DNA of 64,000 nucleotides from Streptomyces sp. NBC_00523 (GCF_036346615.1 NZ_CP107836.1:372001-436000); one strand, 5' to 3'; shown: positions 53,014 to 61,598, counted from the stretch's first letter. The notes: a model not told the origin generated them from the sequence alone. Translations and numbers: made by a program.

Positions 53014-53976
53014 GTGGAGCGGTACGAGATCGAGACGTTTCTGACGTTGGCGGACGAGCTGCACTTCGCGCGGACCGCGGAACGGTTGCACGTGTCGCCC
53101 GGGCGGGTCAGTCAGACGGTCAAAGCGCTGGAACGGCGCGTCGGTGGCCCGTTGTTCGAACGGTCCAGCCGCCGCGTCGTCCTCACCCCGGTCGGCCGGC
53201 GGCTCCGGGAGGACCTGCTGCCCGCGTACCGGCAGATCCAGCGTGCCTTCGCCGACGCGACGGCGGCGTACTCCGGTATACGGGGCGCGTTGCGGGCCGG
53301 CTTCACCACTCCGTGGAGCGGGGAACTCCTCATCAAGGCCGGTGACGCCTTCACCGCGCGCCACCCGGACTGCACGGTCGAGCTGCTGGAAGCGACGTAC
53401 AACGCCGCCATAGCCGCGCTGAGGAACGAGCAGGTCGATCTGGTGGTCGCTGAGCCGCCCGTGGAGGAAGCCGACGTCGTCGTCGGCCCGGTGGTGTTCT
53501 CCGAGCCCCGTGCGCTGGTCGTTTCCGCAAGCCACCCTCTGGCACGGCGGGCCACCGTGTCCGTGGAGGTGCTGGCCGAGCTGCCGCTGGTGACGGCCGC
53601 AGGGGTTTCGAAGGCGTTCAGCGAGTGGTTCTTCCCCGCCCGCACACCGGGCGGCCTGCCGATCGAGCACGGTCCGGCGGCGGGCGGCTGGCAGGGCGTC
53701 CTGGCGCTGGTCGGGGCCGGGAAGGGGGCCACCGTGGCGGCCGTCGCCGCCGGCAGGTACCACGTCCGGCCGGATGTCGCCTACGTGCCGTTCAATGACG
53801 CGGAGCCCGTCGACTACGCGCTGATGTGGCGCACCGGTGACCGGCCGCCGGGCCTGTCGGCCTTCATCCGGACCGTCGTGGAGCTCGCCGCGCCGGCCGG
53901 CCGCCCCTCATGCGGCTGCGGGGGCACCGACGCCTCCGGCGCTCGGCAGTGTCAGGGTTGCGGCGGCGGTCGCTAG
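53014..53976 (+). CDS. LysR-family transcriptional regulator
   Basis: 320 residues from a GTG (VERYEIETFLTLADELHF), the usual start of this LysR subgroup; an ATG at 52975 would add 13 residues. Winged helix ERLHVSPGRVSQTVKALERRVGGPLFERSSRRV, then an effector domain with VDLVVAEPPVEEADVVVGPVV. The C-terminus ends in a Cys/Gly-rich tail (PSCGCGGTDASGARQCQGCGGG) that overlaps the convergent MFS gene by 69 bases and is probably not conserved. It may control that MFS-SnoaL-hydrolase operon or the ABM gene. Confidence 0.88.
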   Translation: MERYEIETFLTLADELHFARTAERLHVSPGRVSQTVKALERRVGGPLFERSSRRVVLTPVGRRLREDLLPAYRQIQRAFADATAAYSGIRGALRAGFTTPWSGELLIKAGDAFTARHPDCTVELLEATYNAAIAALRNEQVDLVVAEPPVEEADVVVGPVVFSEPRALVVSASHPLARRATVSVEVLAELPLVTAAGVSKAFSEWFFPARTPGGLPIEHGPAAGGWQGVLALVGAGKGATVAAVAAGRYHVRPDVAYVPFNDAEPVDYALMWRTGDRPPGLSAFIRTVVELAAPAGRPSCGCGGTDASGARQCQGCGGGR

Positions 53977-55313
53977 CAGCCCGGCCGCGGCGAGCAGCAC
54001 GCTCCAGCGCATCCCCGCGAGGAACGAATCCGCGCCGGCCAGCAGCGCCCCGAAGACGGCCACCGCGATCGCCCCGCCCACCTGGCGTGCCGTGTTGAGT
54101 ACGGCCCCGGCGGTGCCCGCACGGTCGGCGGGCACCGCATCCAGGAGCATCGCGGTCAGGGCCGGCACCGCCAGCGCACCGCCGAGGCCGACCGGCACCA
54201 TGAGCGTCGCCACCACCCACACCCCGGTGTGCGGGCCGACGACGAGCAGGGACAGCAGTCCGCCCGCGCCGACGAGCTGCCCCACGGTCATCGGGACGCG
54301 CGGTCCGTACCGGGCGGCCATCCGGGCGGAGGCCAGGTTCACCAGCGCGACCAGGGCCGTCATCGGGATGAACATCAGGCCCGCGTGCAGCGCCGTCTGC
54401 CCGCGCTCCTGCTGGAGGTAGAGGCTGAAGTCGAACACGCCCCCGTAGTAGGCGGCGTTGGCCATGAAGCCGACCACCAGGGACACCGTCACGACCCGGG
54501 TCCGGAACAGCGCCATCGGCACCATGGGGTGGGCGCCCCGCGCCTGCGCGACGAGGAACCCCGCGGCCCCGACGACGGCCACCGCCAAGGAGGCGAGGAC
54601 CGCCGGGCGGCCGAAGCCCTCGGCCCCGCCCTCGATCACGCCGTACGTCAGCCCGCCCATCGCCAGGACCGCCGTCACCTGCCCCGGCACGTCCAGCCGC
54701 GCCGGCAGTCGCGGGGAGGCCGGGAGCCGGGCCAGGAGAGCCAGCGCCGCCAGGGCCGCGGGGAGATTCACGTAGAAGATCCAACGCCAGCCGGCCGACG
54801 CGGTCAGCGCCCCGCCGACCACCGGCCGGCCGCGACGGCGACGGCTCCGCCGACGGTCCAGACCGCGATCGCACGCGCCCGCTCGGCCTGATCGGGGAAG
54901 CCCTGCCGGACCAGTGCCAGCGAGGCCGGCATCATCACCGCGGCCGCCGCACCCTGGACCAGCCGGGCCGTGACGAGGACCGCGAGGCCGGGCGCGAGCC
55001 CGCAGGCGGCCGAGGCCGCCGCGAAGAGGATCAGTCCGCCTCCGAAGGCCCGCTTCGCGCCGATGCGGTCGGAGAGGGCCCCGGCGGACAGCATCAGGGC
55101 GGCGAACATCAGTGTGTAGCCGTCGACCACCCACTGGAGTCCGGACATGCCGACGCCGAGGCCGCGGCCGATGTCGGGCAGGGCGACCGTGACGATCAGC
55201 GCGTCCAGGGAGATGAGGAAGAACCCCAGCAGGGCGGCGCCCAGCACGGCGGGTGAGCCGCGCCGTTCGGTGGCCGATGCTCCGCCGGTGGTGGAGTCGA
55301 GTCCGGCGGCCAT
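53908..55313 (-). pseudogene. MFS exporter interrupted by a single-base frameshift
   Basis: Two frames together encode one DHA2-type MFS protein. The N-terminal frame (ATG 55313, GAALLGFFLISLDALIVTVALPDIG) runs to VGGAVAVAAG, then goes out of frame and stops at 54804. From there the expected continuation (PVVGGALTASAGWRWIFYVNLPA) is read in another frame to 53908. One C is missing at a GGCCGGCCGG run near 54824. The gene length (1406) is one short of 1407, which would give 468 residues. It is either a recent inactivation or a sequencing error. The start overlaps the SnoaL stop (TGATG). Confidence 0.85.
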
Positions 55314-55774
55314 CAGCCCGCCGCCCGTACGGGCAGTGCCTGGTTGCCGTCGCCCCAGGTCGCGGTCATGACCACCGTGTCGATCACCCACCGGTCGCCA
55401 TTGCGGGCCAGCTCCCAGCGGTAGTCGCCGCCGAGCGTCCACAGGGACGCGCCGTGGGCGGCGGCCAGGCGGTGGGTGGCCTGGAAGGAGGCGGTGCAGA
55501 CGGCGCGGTCGCCCTCGACGATGACGAGCTGGTTGGCGATCAGGTGCTGGGTCGCGTCGTAGCCGGAGAGCGTGCCGCTCCAGGCGTCGGTGATCTCCCG
55601 CGGTGTCAGGCGGACCGGCTCTCCGCCGTTGAGACTGGTGTAGTCGAGCACGACCTTGTCGGCGAAGAGCGTGCGCAACTGCTCCCACTCCCGGCGGTCG
55701 GCGTGCACCGCCATGCGGGTGCAGGTCTCGGCGACGGCGTACCGGGAGGCGAGGGTGTGGGTGGATTCGGGCAT
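55313..55774 (-). CDS. SnoaL-like (NTF2-fold) protein
   Basis: 153 residues from ATG 55774. SnoaL_4-type domain: ASRYAVAETCTRMAVHADRREWEQLRTLFADKVVLDYTSL at the start, TQHLIANQLVIVEGDRAVCTASFQATH in the middle, and GGDYRWELARNGDRWVIDTVVMTATW at the end. This fold covers polyketide cyclases, hydroxylases and dehydratases as well as many unknown proteins. It is sandwiched between a hydrolase and the damaged MFS gene, on the same strand. Confidence 0.85.
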   Translation of the reverse strand: MPESTHTLASRYAVAETCTRMAVHADRREWEQLRTLFADKVVLDYTSLNGGEPVRLTPREITDAWSGTLSGYDATQHLIANQLVIVEGDRAVCTASFQATHRLAAAHGASLWTLGGDYRWELARNGDRWVIDTVVMTATWGDGNQALPVRAAG

Positions 55775-55806
55775 GGTGGACGACCTGTCTGTGGGGGCGG
55801 CGGTGT

Positions 55807-56697
55807 TCACAGCGTGCGGGCGAAGTGCTCGGCGGCGGCATCGGCGGCCAGGCGGACCTGGGGTGCCTGGTCGTAGAAGTCGAACTGAACGCCCTCCGTC
55901 CACACGAATTCCGAGGACCCGGCCAGACCCGCGTGGAAGCGCCGGGCCCCGTCCGGGATCGCGGCGTCCTCGCTGTGCACGAGCAGCGTCGGTGCCGTGA
56001 TGCGCGGGGCGAGGGCGACGGCGTCGTGGTCGAGCCATTCGGTCCAGGCCATGACGGCGTACCGATTGGGCCACTGGGGTATCCCGCCACGTTCGGGGTT
56101 CAGGTAGAAGTCGATGTCGAAGGGCATGGCGGCGTCCGGGTCGCTGCCGCTGACCACGGGCACGTAGGTGACCTCCCCGGTCTCCGCGTACCGGCCGGCG
56201 GCCTCGGCCGCCGCCGCCTTCTTCGCCTCGATGCCCTCGGGGCCTCCGTAGTTCTCCTCGCAGATCCGGCGGTCGTGCAGCCAGGGTGCGACGAGGGCGA
56301 GCGAGCGTACGCGGGGGTCCTCGGCGGCGAAGGCTCCGGCGTACATCGCGCCCGCGCACACCCCCAGCGCCCCCAGGGCCTCGCCGTTCACGGCGGGGTG
56401 GGCCAGGACGAAGTCGGCCGCCGCGCGCAGGTCGCGGACCTTCTGCGCGGGCGACTCGCAGTCGCGTGGCGCGCCGTCGGACTCGCCGTATCCGGTGAAG
56501 TCGAACGACAGCGCCGCGTAGCCGCGTGCGGCCAGCTCCCGTGCGTAGCGGTCGGCCATCTGTTCCTTGACGGACGTCCACGTTCCGGCGACCAGGACGG
56601 CGGACGGCGGGGTGGTCTCATCGGCGTCGGGCAGGTTGAGGTGACCGGCCAGTTTGCCCATGTCACCGACGAAGCTCACCTGTTCACGTACGGGCAT
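55807..56697 (-). CDS. Alpha/beta hydrolase with cysteine at the nucleophile position
   Basis: 296 residues from ATG 56697 (AAGGAG upstream). Dienelactone-hydrolase/DltD-like alpha/beta fold: VAGTWTSVKEQMADRYARELAARGYAALSFDFTGYGESDG, then GALGVCAGAMYAG, where the nucleophile elbow (normally G-x-S-x-G) carries Cys. Asp and His candidates are in LLVHSEDAAIPDG and the C-terminal part. Cys nucleophiles occur in dienelactone hydrolases. Cytosolic. First gene of the operon with the SnoaL-like and MFS genes. Confidence 0.82.
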   Translation of the reverse strand: MPVREQVSFVGDMGKLAGHLNLPDADETTPPSAVLVAGTWTSVKEQMADRYARELAARGYAALSFDFTGYGESDGAPRDCESPAQKVRDLRAAADFVLAHPAVNGEALGALGVCAGAMYAGAFAAEDPRVRSLALVAPWLHDRRICEENYGGPEGIEAKKAAAAEAAGRYAETGEVTYVPVVSGSDPDAAMPFDIDFYLNPERGGIPQWPNRYAVMAWTEWLDHDAVALAPRITAPTLLVHSEDAAIPDGARRFHAGLAGSSEFVWTEGVQFDFYDQAPQVRLAADAAAEHFARTL

Positions 56698-56797
56698 ACG
56701 CCACTCCTTGCGATCGAGGGGGAACGGGATGCCCTCACGCTGACATCCGGCGGTGTTCCGGATCAACGGCCCATGTATAAGGCGAGGTTGAGCTGAG

Positions 56798-58099
56798 CTA
56801 AACGTTCCCCGACGGTGTGCGGTAGCCGGACGGTGAGGACGCACGTCCGGAGGGTGGGGGCACGTTCCGGATGAACAGCACCGGCGTCACCGCGGTCGCG
56901 GCGGCGAAGAGGCCGAACGCGAGGCGCATGCCGCCCAGTTCGGCCAGCAGGCCCACCAGCGCCGCACCGAGGGGCATGGCGCCGAAGGTGAAGAGGCGGG
57001 ACGCCGCACCGTAGCGGCCGAGCATCTCGTCCGGCACCCTGCGCTGCGTGAGGGTGCGGGCGTTGACGGACCAGAGGGTGCCGCCCATGCCGCCGAGGAG
57101 CGCCCCGGCCGCCACCGCCCAGAGGCTCGTCGTGAGCGCGGGCAGCGACACCATCGCGAGGGTGCCGATCAGGTCGGCGAACATCGCGCGCCGGATGCCG
57201 AGGACCCGGTTGACCCAGGTCACCGTCAGCGCCCCGGCCAGGCCGCCGACGCCGAGGGCGCTCAGCAGGATGCCGTACTCGCGGGAGCCGAGCCCCATGG
57301 TCCGCTGGGCGTAGAGCGGCATGAGCGCCAGCCAGGCACCCCAGACGGCGGAGAGCACGGCGACGATCAGGGACAGGGTGCGCAGCAGGCGGTCGTTCCA
57401 GAGGAAACGTACGCCCTCCGCGATGCGGCTGTTGACCGATGCGGGGACCGTGTCCGGGGTGGGAGCGGCGGGGCGGAAGCGGCCCACGAGCAGCAGCAGG
57501 GACAGGGCGGCGAGGGCGTAGGAGGCGCCGGTCACACCCAGCGCGATGCTGGTTCCGGCGGCCAGGAGCAGCCCTCCGACGAAGGGGCCGGCGAACTCCT
57601 GCCCCACGGTCTCCGCGCCCACCATCCAGGCGTTGGCCCGTTCGCGCCCGGCGGGCGGCACCGCGGCCGGGACCAGGGCCGACGCCGAGGTCGAGGCCAC
57701 CACGTCCGCGACGCCGAGGAGCGCGCCGGCGGCGAAGAGCACGGGGAGCGCGACGCCGCCGGCGAGGGCGGAGACGGTGAGCCAGGCCATGGCGGCCACG
57801 CGCATGCCGTTCGCGGTCCAGAGCAGTCGGCGGCGGTCGAAGCGGTCGACGAGGACGCCGATGTGCAGGGCGATGAGCAGCCACGGCAGCGTGAGGGTGA
57901 GGGAGACGGCGGTGACCTGCGCGGGTGAGCCGGTGAGCTGGGCGGCGAGCAGGGGCAGGGCCATCTTCATCACGCCGTCGGCGAGGTTGGTCGCGGCGGT
58001 GAAGGCGACCAGGACGGCGGTGTTGCGGCACCCGGGGCGCGCGCGGGTGTCGTGCCGCATGGTCGCGGTGCCCGTGTGCGCAGGCGCTGTTGTCGTCAT
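56798..58099 (-). CDS. MFS exporter (EntS/MFS_3 type)
   Basis: 433 residues from ATG 58099 (AGGGGGA upstream). About 12 spans; motif A-like IGVLVDRFDRRRLLWTANGMR between spans 2 and 3, and GAETVGQEFAGPFVGGLLLAAG in span 5. This is the type of MFS that exports siderophores and macrolides. Divergent from an ABATE/CGNR regulator, with a perfect 12-bp palindrome in the shared promoter. Confidence 0.9.
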   Translation of the reverse strand: MTTTAPAHTGTATMRHDTRARPGCRNTAVLVAFTAATNLADGVMKMALPLLAAQLTGSPAQVTAVSLTLTLPWLLIALHIGVLVDRFDRRRLLWTANGMRVAAMAWLTVSALAGGVALPVLFAAGALLGVADVVASTSASALVPAAVPPAGRERANAWMVGAETVGQEFAGPFVGGLLLAAGTSIALGVTGASYALAALSLLLLVGRFRPAAPTPDTVPASVNSRIAEGVRFLWNDRLLRTLSLIVAVLSAVWGAWLALMPLYAQRTMGLGSREYGILLSALGVGGLAGALTVTWVNRVLGIRRAMFADLIGTLAMVSLPALTTSLWAVAAGALLGGMGGTLWSVNARTLTQRRVPDEMLGRYGAASRLFTFGAMPLGAALVGLLAELGGMRLAFGLFAAATAVTPVLFIRNVPPPSGRASSPSGYRTPSGNV

Positions 58100-58145
58100 G
58101 GCCGTCCATCCCCCTGGTCGTCTCGGCAGCACGCCGTATCACCGC

Positions 58146-58157
58146 CTAACGCGTTAG
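58146..58157. promoter_or_regulatory. Palindrome CTAACGCGTTAG, candidate operator
   Basis: Perfect 12-bp palindrome in the 152-base gap between the divergent MFS and ABATE/CGNR genes, 47 bases upstream of the exporter start. TAACGCGTTA-type sites are often TetR-family targets as well, so the binder is not certain. Confidence 0.55.
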
Positions 58158-58251
58158 CCGGTGAGTGAACTGTGCCCCACGCCGCCCGCACCGCGCAACC
58201 GGCAAAACCGATAGCCGGTAGGATGGCGAGGGTGTGGAAGGAGTGACGCTC

Positions 58252-58791
58252 ATGCTGGAGCAGCCGGCCCCCGCCGTCCTGATCGAAGCCTTCGCCAACA
58301 CGGTCGACGTGGAGGAAGCGAGCGACGAGATCGCCACCGCCGCCGGGTTGTCCGCCTGGCTCACCGGACGCGGTCTGCTCGACGCCCCCGCAGAGATGTC
58401 GGCGGACGTGCACACCGACTACCTCGCGCTGCGCGCGGGCCTCAGGGAGGAGTTGGGCGCGCACGTGGGCGACACCCCCGACCCCGCGCTGCTCGCCGCC
58501 GCCGAGCGCGTGCTCGCCGCGCACCCGGTGCTGGTCACCGCCCGGGGGACGCTCGCCGCCGCCCCGGGTCTGCCGTCGGCGCGCCGGCCCGTGGCCGCCC
58601 TGGGCATCGCCTGGAACGAACTGGTCACCACCGGCGACGCGGCCCGGCTCAAGCGCTGCGCGGAGCACACCTGCGCCTGGGCCTTCTGGGACATCTCGAA
58701 GAACCGCAGCCGCCGCTGGTGCTCGATGAAGGTGTGCGGCAACCGCAACAAGTCCCGCACCTACACCACCCGTAAGCGGGAAGCCGTCTGA
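58252..58791 (+). CDS. ABATE/CGNR zinc-finger regulator
   Basis: 179 residues from ATG 58252 (AAGGAG 8 bases upstream). N-terminal ABATE-type stress domain (LIEAFANTVDVEEASDEIATAAGLSAWLTGRGLL) and a C-terminal CGNR zinc finger with four Cys: CAEHTC and CSMKVCGNRNK. The finger binds DNA in this family. Divergent from an MFS exporter, which it probably controls. Confidence 0.9.
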   Translation: MLEQPAPAVLIEAFANTVDVEEASDEIATAAGLSAWLTGRGLLDAPAEMSADVHTDYLALRAGLREELGAHVGDTPDPALLAAAERVLAAHPVLVTARGTLAAAPGLPSARRPVAALGIAWNELVTTGDAARLKRCAEHTCAWAFWDISKNRSRRWCSMKVCGNRNKSRTYTTRKREAV

Positions 58792-58802
58792 CGGGGCGTC
58801 CC

Positions 58803-58834
58803 GCCGGGCTCATCAGGAGCCGGGCTCATCAGGA
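58803..58834 (+). repeat. Two exact tandem copies of a 16-bp unit
   Basis: GCCGGGCTCATCAGGA occurs at 58803-58818 and again at 58819-58834 with no gap. The second copy runs into the shared AraC/VOC promoter element. The duplication doubles a TCAGGA half-motif. Confidence 0.9.
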
Positions 58835-58866
58835 ATCGAGAAGCGGGGGCCGCCGGGGCGTCCCTA
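58829..58866 (+). promoter_or_regulatory. Shared promoter element, copy 1 (AraC gene)
   Basis: TCAGGAATCGAGAAGC (58829-58844) then CCCTA (58862-58866), 49 bases from element start to the AraC ATG. The same 16-mer, with one mismatch, and CCCTA recur at identical spacing before the VOC gene. Confidence 0.7.
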
Positions 58867-58877
58867 GCCTGCTGGAC

Positions 58878-59366
58878 ATGAACATCTCACCCGTACAACA
58901 CACCCCGGGCAAGCGCCCGGCCGACGTGGCGCGGCTACGCCGCGTCCGTGATCTGATCGACCGGACCTACGCCGCGCCGCTCGACGTGCTGGCACTCGCG
59001 CGCGGCGCCGGCATGGCCCCCGGCTGCCTCAGCCGACGGTTCCGGACCGTCTACGGGCAGTCCCCGTACGCCTATCTGACGGCCCGTCGCGTGGACCGCG
59101 CGACGCTGCTGCTACGGGGCGAGCTCGGCGTCGGCGCCGTCTGCGCCGCGGTCGGCTGCGCGACTCCGGGGATATTCACCGCCCGCTTCACCGAGCTGAC
59201 CGGCCTGACGCCGGAGCGCTTCCGCCGCCTGGCGAAGAGCGGGGCGGACAACGCGGGTGCGGCGGCTTCACCCGGCGTGGAGGGACTGCCGGCGTGCCTG
59301 GCGCAGCGGGTCGCGAGAGCGGTCAGGAATCAAGAAGCCCCGGCACCGACCCGGCCCCTAACGTGA
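58878..59366 (+). CDS. AraC-family regulator, DNA-binding domain only
   Basis: 162 residues. A stand-alone AraC domain at the N-terminus (about 18-116): RVRDLIDRTYAAPLDVLALARGAGMAPGCLSRRFRTVYGQSPYAYLTARRVDRATLLL and then GCATPGIFTARFTELTGLTPERFRR. No sugar-binding domain; the C-terminal ~45 residues are unlike any domain known to me. It is followed at once by a VOC protein whose promoter carries the same element, so it probably activates both itself and that gene. Confidence 0.88.
   Translation: MNISPVQHTPGKRPADVARLRRVRDLIDRTYAAPLDVLALARGAGMAPGCLSRRFRTVYGQSPYAYLTARRVDRATLLLRGELGVGAVCAAVGCATPGIFTARFTELTGLTPERFRRLAKSGADNAGAAASPGVEGLPACLAQRVARAVRNQEAPAPTRPLT
59323..59360 (+). promoter_or_regulatory. 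Shared promoter element, copy 2 (VOC gene)
   Basis: TCAGGAATCAAGAAGC (59323-59338) then CCCTA (59356-59360), 49 bases from element start to the VOC ATG, inside the 3' end of the AraC gene. Spacing is identical to copy 1. Confidence 0.7.
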
Positions 59367-59371
59367 AGTTC

Positions 59372-60022
59372 ATGGACACCACCACTGACACCAAGCCCGC
59401 CGGCTCGCTCTCCTCCGTCACCCTTGAGGTGGCCGACGTCGAGGAGGCCCGCCGCTTCTACGCCGCCTTCGGAGTGGACACGCACATCCGGCTGAGGGCC
59501 CGCGAGGCCCAGGACACCGGGTTCCGCGGCTTCACCCTGGCGCTCACCGTGTCCGGACCGGCCACCGTCGACGGGTTCGTGGCCGCCGCGGTCGACGCCG
59601 GGGCCACCGTGCTGAAGCCGGCCGCCAAGTCGCTGTGGGGGTACGGCGGCGTCGTACAGGCCCCGGACGGGACGATCTGGAAGATCGCGACCTCGGCCAA
59701 GAAGGACACCGGCCCCGCCACCCGCGAGATCGACGAGTTCATCCTGCTGCTCGGCGTGCGGGACGTGAAGGCCACCAAGCAGTTCTACGTGGACCGGGGG
59801 CTGGCCGTGGGCAAGAGCTTCGGCGGGAAGTACGCCGAGTTCCTGCCCGGCGAGTCCTCCGCCGTCAAGCTGGCGCTGTACAAGCGGCGCGCCCTCGCCA
59901 AGGACCTCGGGGTCCCGGACGACGCGGCCGGCGCCCACCGGATCGTCCTCGGCGGCACCGCCGGCGCCTTCACCGACCCGGACGGCTTCGCCTGGGAGCC
60001 CGCCGCCGCCGACCACGCCTGA
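59372..60022 (+). CDS. VOC (glyoxalase/bleomycin resistance fold) protein
   Basis: 216 residues from ATG 59372; a longer frame starts inside the AraC gene but without RBS. Two VOC halves: SVTLEVADVEEARRFYAAFGVDT...GGVVQAPDGTIWKIAT and FILLLGVRDVKATKQFYVDRGLAV...GGTAGAFTDPDGFAWEP. The fold holds metal-dependent dioxygenases, glyoxalases and drug-binding proteins. Paired with an AraC activator, it probably deals with a reactive small molecule. Confidence 0.85.
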   Translation: MDTTTDTKPAGSLSSVTLEVADVEEARRFYAAFGVDTHIRLRAREAQDTGFRGFTLALTVSGPATVDGFVAAAVDAGATVLKPAAKSLWGYGGVVQAPDGTIWKIATSAKKDTGPATREIDEFILLLGVRDVKATKQFYVDRGLAVGKSFGGKYAEFLPGESSAVKLALYKRRALAKDLGVPDDAAGAHRIVLGGTAGAFTDPDGFAWEPAAADHA

Positions 60023-60074
60023 CCCGCACACCCGCTCCTCCCCCATCTTTCCCGTACGAAAGGAACCCCCTGCC

Positions 60075-60536
60075 ATGCCGACGTCGAAGTCCTCCGAGAA
60101 CTACAGCGGATTCACCGCCGAGGAGCGGGCCGCGATGAAGGAGCACGCGCGCGAGGAGAAGAAGGCGGCTTCCCGGCGCGGTGCGTCCCGGGCCGAGAAG
60201 GAAGCGGCTGCGGAGCAGGACGTCCTCGCGAAGATCGCCGAGATGCAGGACGCGGACCGCGTTCTCGCCGAGCGCATCCACAAGATCATCGGAGAGGCCG
60301 CTCCGGCGCTCGCGCCGAAGCTCTGGTACGGCATGCCCGCGTACGCCAGGGACGGCAAGGTCGTCTGCCACTTCCAGAGCGCGGAGAAGTTCAAGTCGAG
60401 GTACGCCACGCTCGGCTTCAGCGACCAGGCCGCGCTGGACGACGGCGTGATGTGGCCGGCCGCGTACGCCCTGACCGAGCTGACCGCCGCCGCCGAGGAG
60501 CAGATCACCGCGCTCGTCCGGAAGGCGGCGGGCTGA
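60075..60536 (+). CDS. DUF1801-domain protein
   Basis: 153 residues (AAAGGA upstream). The N-terminal ~65 residues are charged and helical, probably a coiled coil (EHAREEKKAASRRGASRAEKEAAAEQDVLAKIAEM). The C-terminal part (about 65-150) is DUF1801-like: IHKIIGEAAPALAPKLWYGMPAYARDGKVVCHFQ...YATLGF. Iron-chaperone-like folds are in this family; the function is unsettled. Third gene after AraC-VOC, 52 bases downstream. Confidence 0.85.
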   Translation: MPTSKSSENYSGFTAEERAAMKEHAREEKKAASRRGASRAEKEAAAEQDVLAKIAEMQDADRVLAERIHKIIGEAAPALAPKLWYGMPAYARDGKVVCHFQSAEKFKSRYATLGFSDQAALDDGVMWPAAYALTELTAAAEEQITALVRKAAG

Positions 60537-60597
60537 GGCCCCGTGTTCCCCCGCGGTCGGCCCCGGTCGGGGTTGACCGCGATGTGAGACTTGCGCC

Positions 60598-60852
60598 ATG
60601 GACATGGGGCGTGAGTCACGGTGGGAGAAGGACGCGATGACGGTGGAGATCGTCTTCGCCCTGGTATCGGCCGCCGTGCTGGGGGCGGCCGTCTTCGCGG
60701 TGTCCTTCGCCGCCGTCCTGGCCTTCGACGTCACCGGCCCGGCACGTGACCGCACCCTGACCGGCGGTGCGCTGCTCGGAGCGGCGGCCGGGGTGTGGCG
60801 CGTGGTCCGGGTGCTGCGCCGCTTCGACGCGGAGCGCCGTAAGGGGCACTGA
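60598..60852 (+). CDS. Small membrane protein, DUF6332-like
   Basis: 84 residues from ATG 60598; an ATG at 60637 with GGGAGAAGGA upstream gives 71. Two hydrophobic spans (IVFALVSAAVLGAAVFAVSFAAVLAF and LTGGALLGAAAGVWRVVRVL) with a basic C-terminus. The start of the first span (DAMTVEIVFALVSA) resembles DUF6332 proteins of Streptomyces. Function unknown. It ends 11 bases from the convergent TetR gene. Confidence 0.65.
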   Translation: MDMGRESRWEKDAMTVEIVFALVSAAVLGAAVFAVSFAAVLAFDVTGPARDRTLTGGALLGAAAGVWRVVRVLRRFDAERRKGH

Positions 60853-60863
60853 GCCGTCGAGGC

Positions 60864-61568
60864 CTACGCTCCGGCCTGCAGGCGCAGTCCGGCCAGGGTC
60901 AGGTCCAGCGCGGAGCGGAACTGGTCCACGTCGTCGTGGCCGTCGAACTCGTCGATGATCTCGTGCACGAACGGGTAGTCCGCCGGGTCCAGCTCGCGCC
61001 AGGCACTGGCGAAGCGGCCGAGGTACTCGTCGCGGTCCACGGCACCGTCGAGGATCTCCTGCGGCGGCTCCTGGCCCATGTCGACGGCAGAGCCGACGAC
61101 GACTCCGACGACCGCGGACACCGCGTGGAACCGCTGGCGCGCGGTGAGCTTCAGGCGCAGCGTCTGCCGGCCGAGCTGTTCGTACAGGCGCAGCGAATTG
61201 CTCTGGAGGTTGGTGTTGCGCATGAAGTACGCGCCGAGCCAGGGCCGGTCCGCGATCGCGTCGAACAGCGTCACGGCCATCGCGCGGAGGTTGTCGATGG
61301 GGTCGTCGCCCTCCGGAAGCTTCTCGATGTCGGCGAGCACCGTGCCCACCACGTGATCAGTGGCGAGGTCCAGCAGTTCGTCCTTGCTCTCCACATACCA
61401 GTAGATGCTGGCGACGCCGCCGCCCAGGCGCTGCGCGAGCGCGCGGAACGTGAGCGCGGGCGCACCGGCCTCGTCCAGCAGGGCCACCGCCTCGGTGAGC
61501 ACGGACTCCATCGAGTGCGAAGCCCGGCGGCGCCCTCCGTCCGACCGGCGCCGCTGCGGCTGTGCCAT
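60864..61568 (-). CDS. TetR-family repressor of the divergent MFS gene
   Basis: 234 residues from ATG 61568 (AGAGGAAAAG upstream). HTH: LTEAVALLDEAGAPALTFRALAQRLGGGVASIYWYVESKDELLDLATD (about 25-80). C-terminal domain of the tetracycline-repressor type (RFHAVSAVVGVVVGSAVDMGQEPP). Divergent from a DHA2 exporter across 102 bases with repeated GAACGNTGTTC sites. Confidence 0.92.
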   Translation of the reverse strand: MAQPQRRRSDGGRRRASHSMESVLTEAVALLDEAGAPALTFRALAQRLGGGVASIYWYVESKDELLDLATDHVVGTVLADIEKLPEGDDPIDNLRAMAVTLFDAIADRPWLGAYFMRNTNLQSNSLRLYEQLGRQTLRLKLTARQRFHAVSAVVGVVVGSAVDMGQEPPQEILDGAVDRDEYLGRFASAWRELDPADYPFVHEIIDEFDGHDDVDQFRSALDLTLAGLRLQAGA

Positions 61569-61598
61569 GGCTTTTCCTCTCGCTTTTTGCATCGCATC

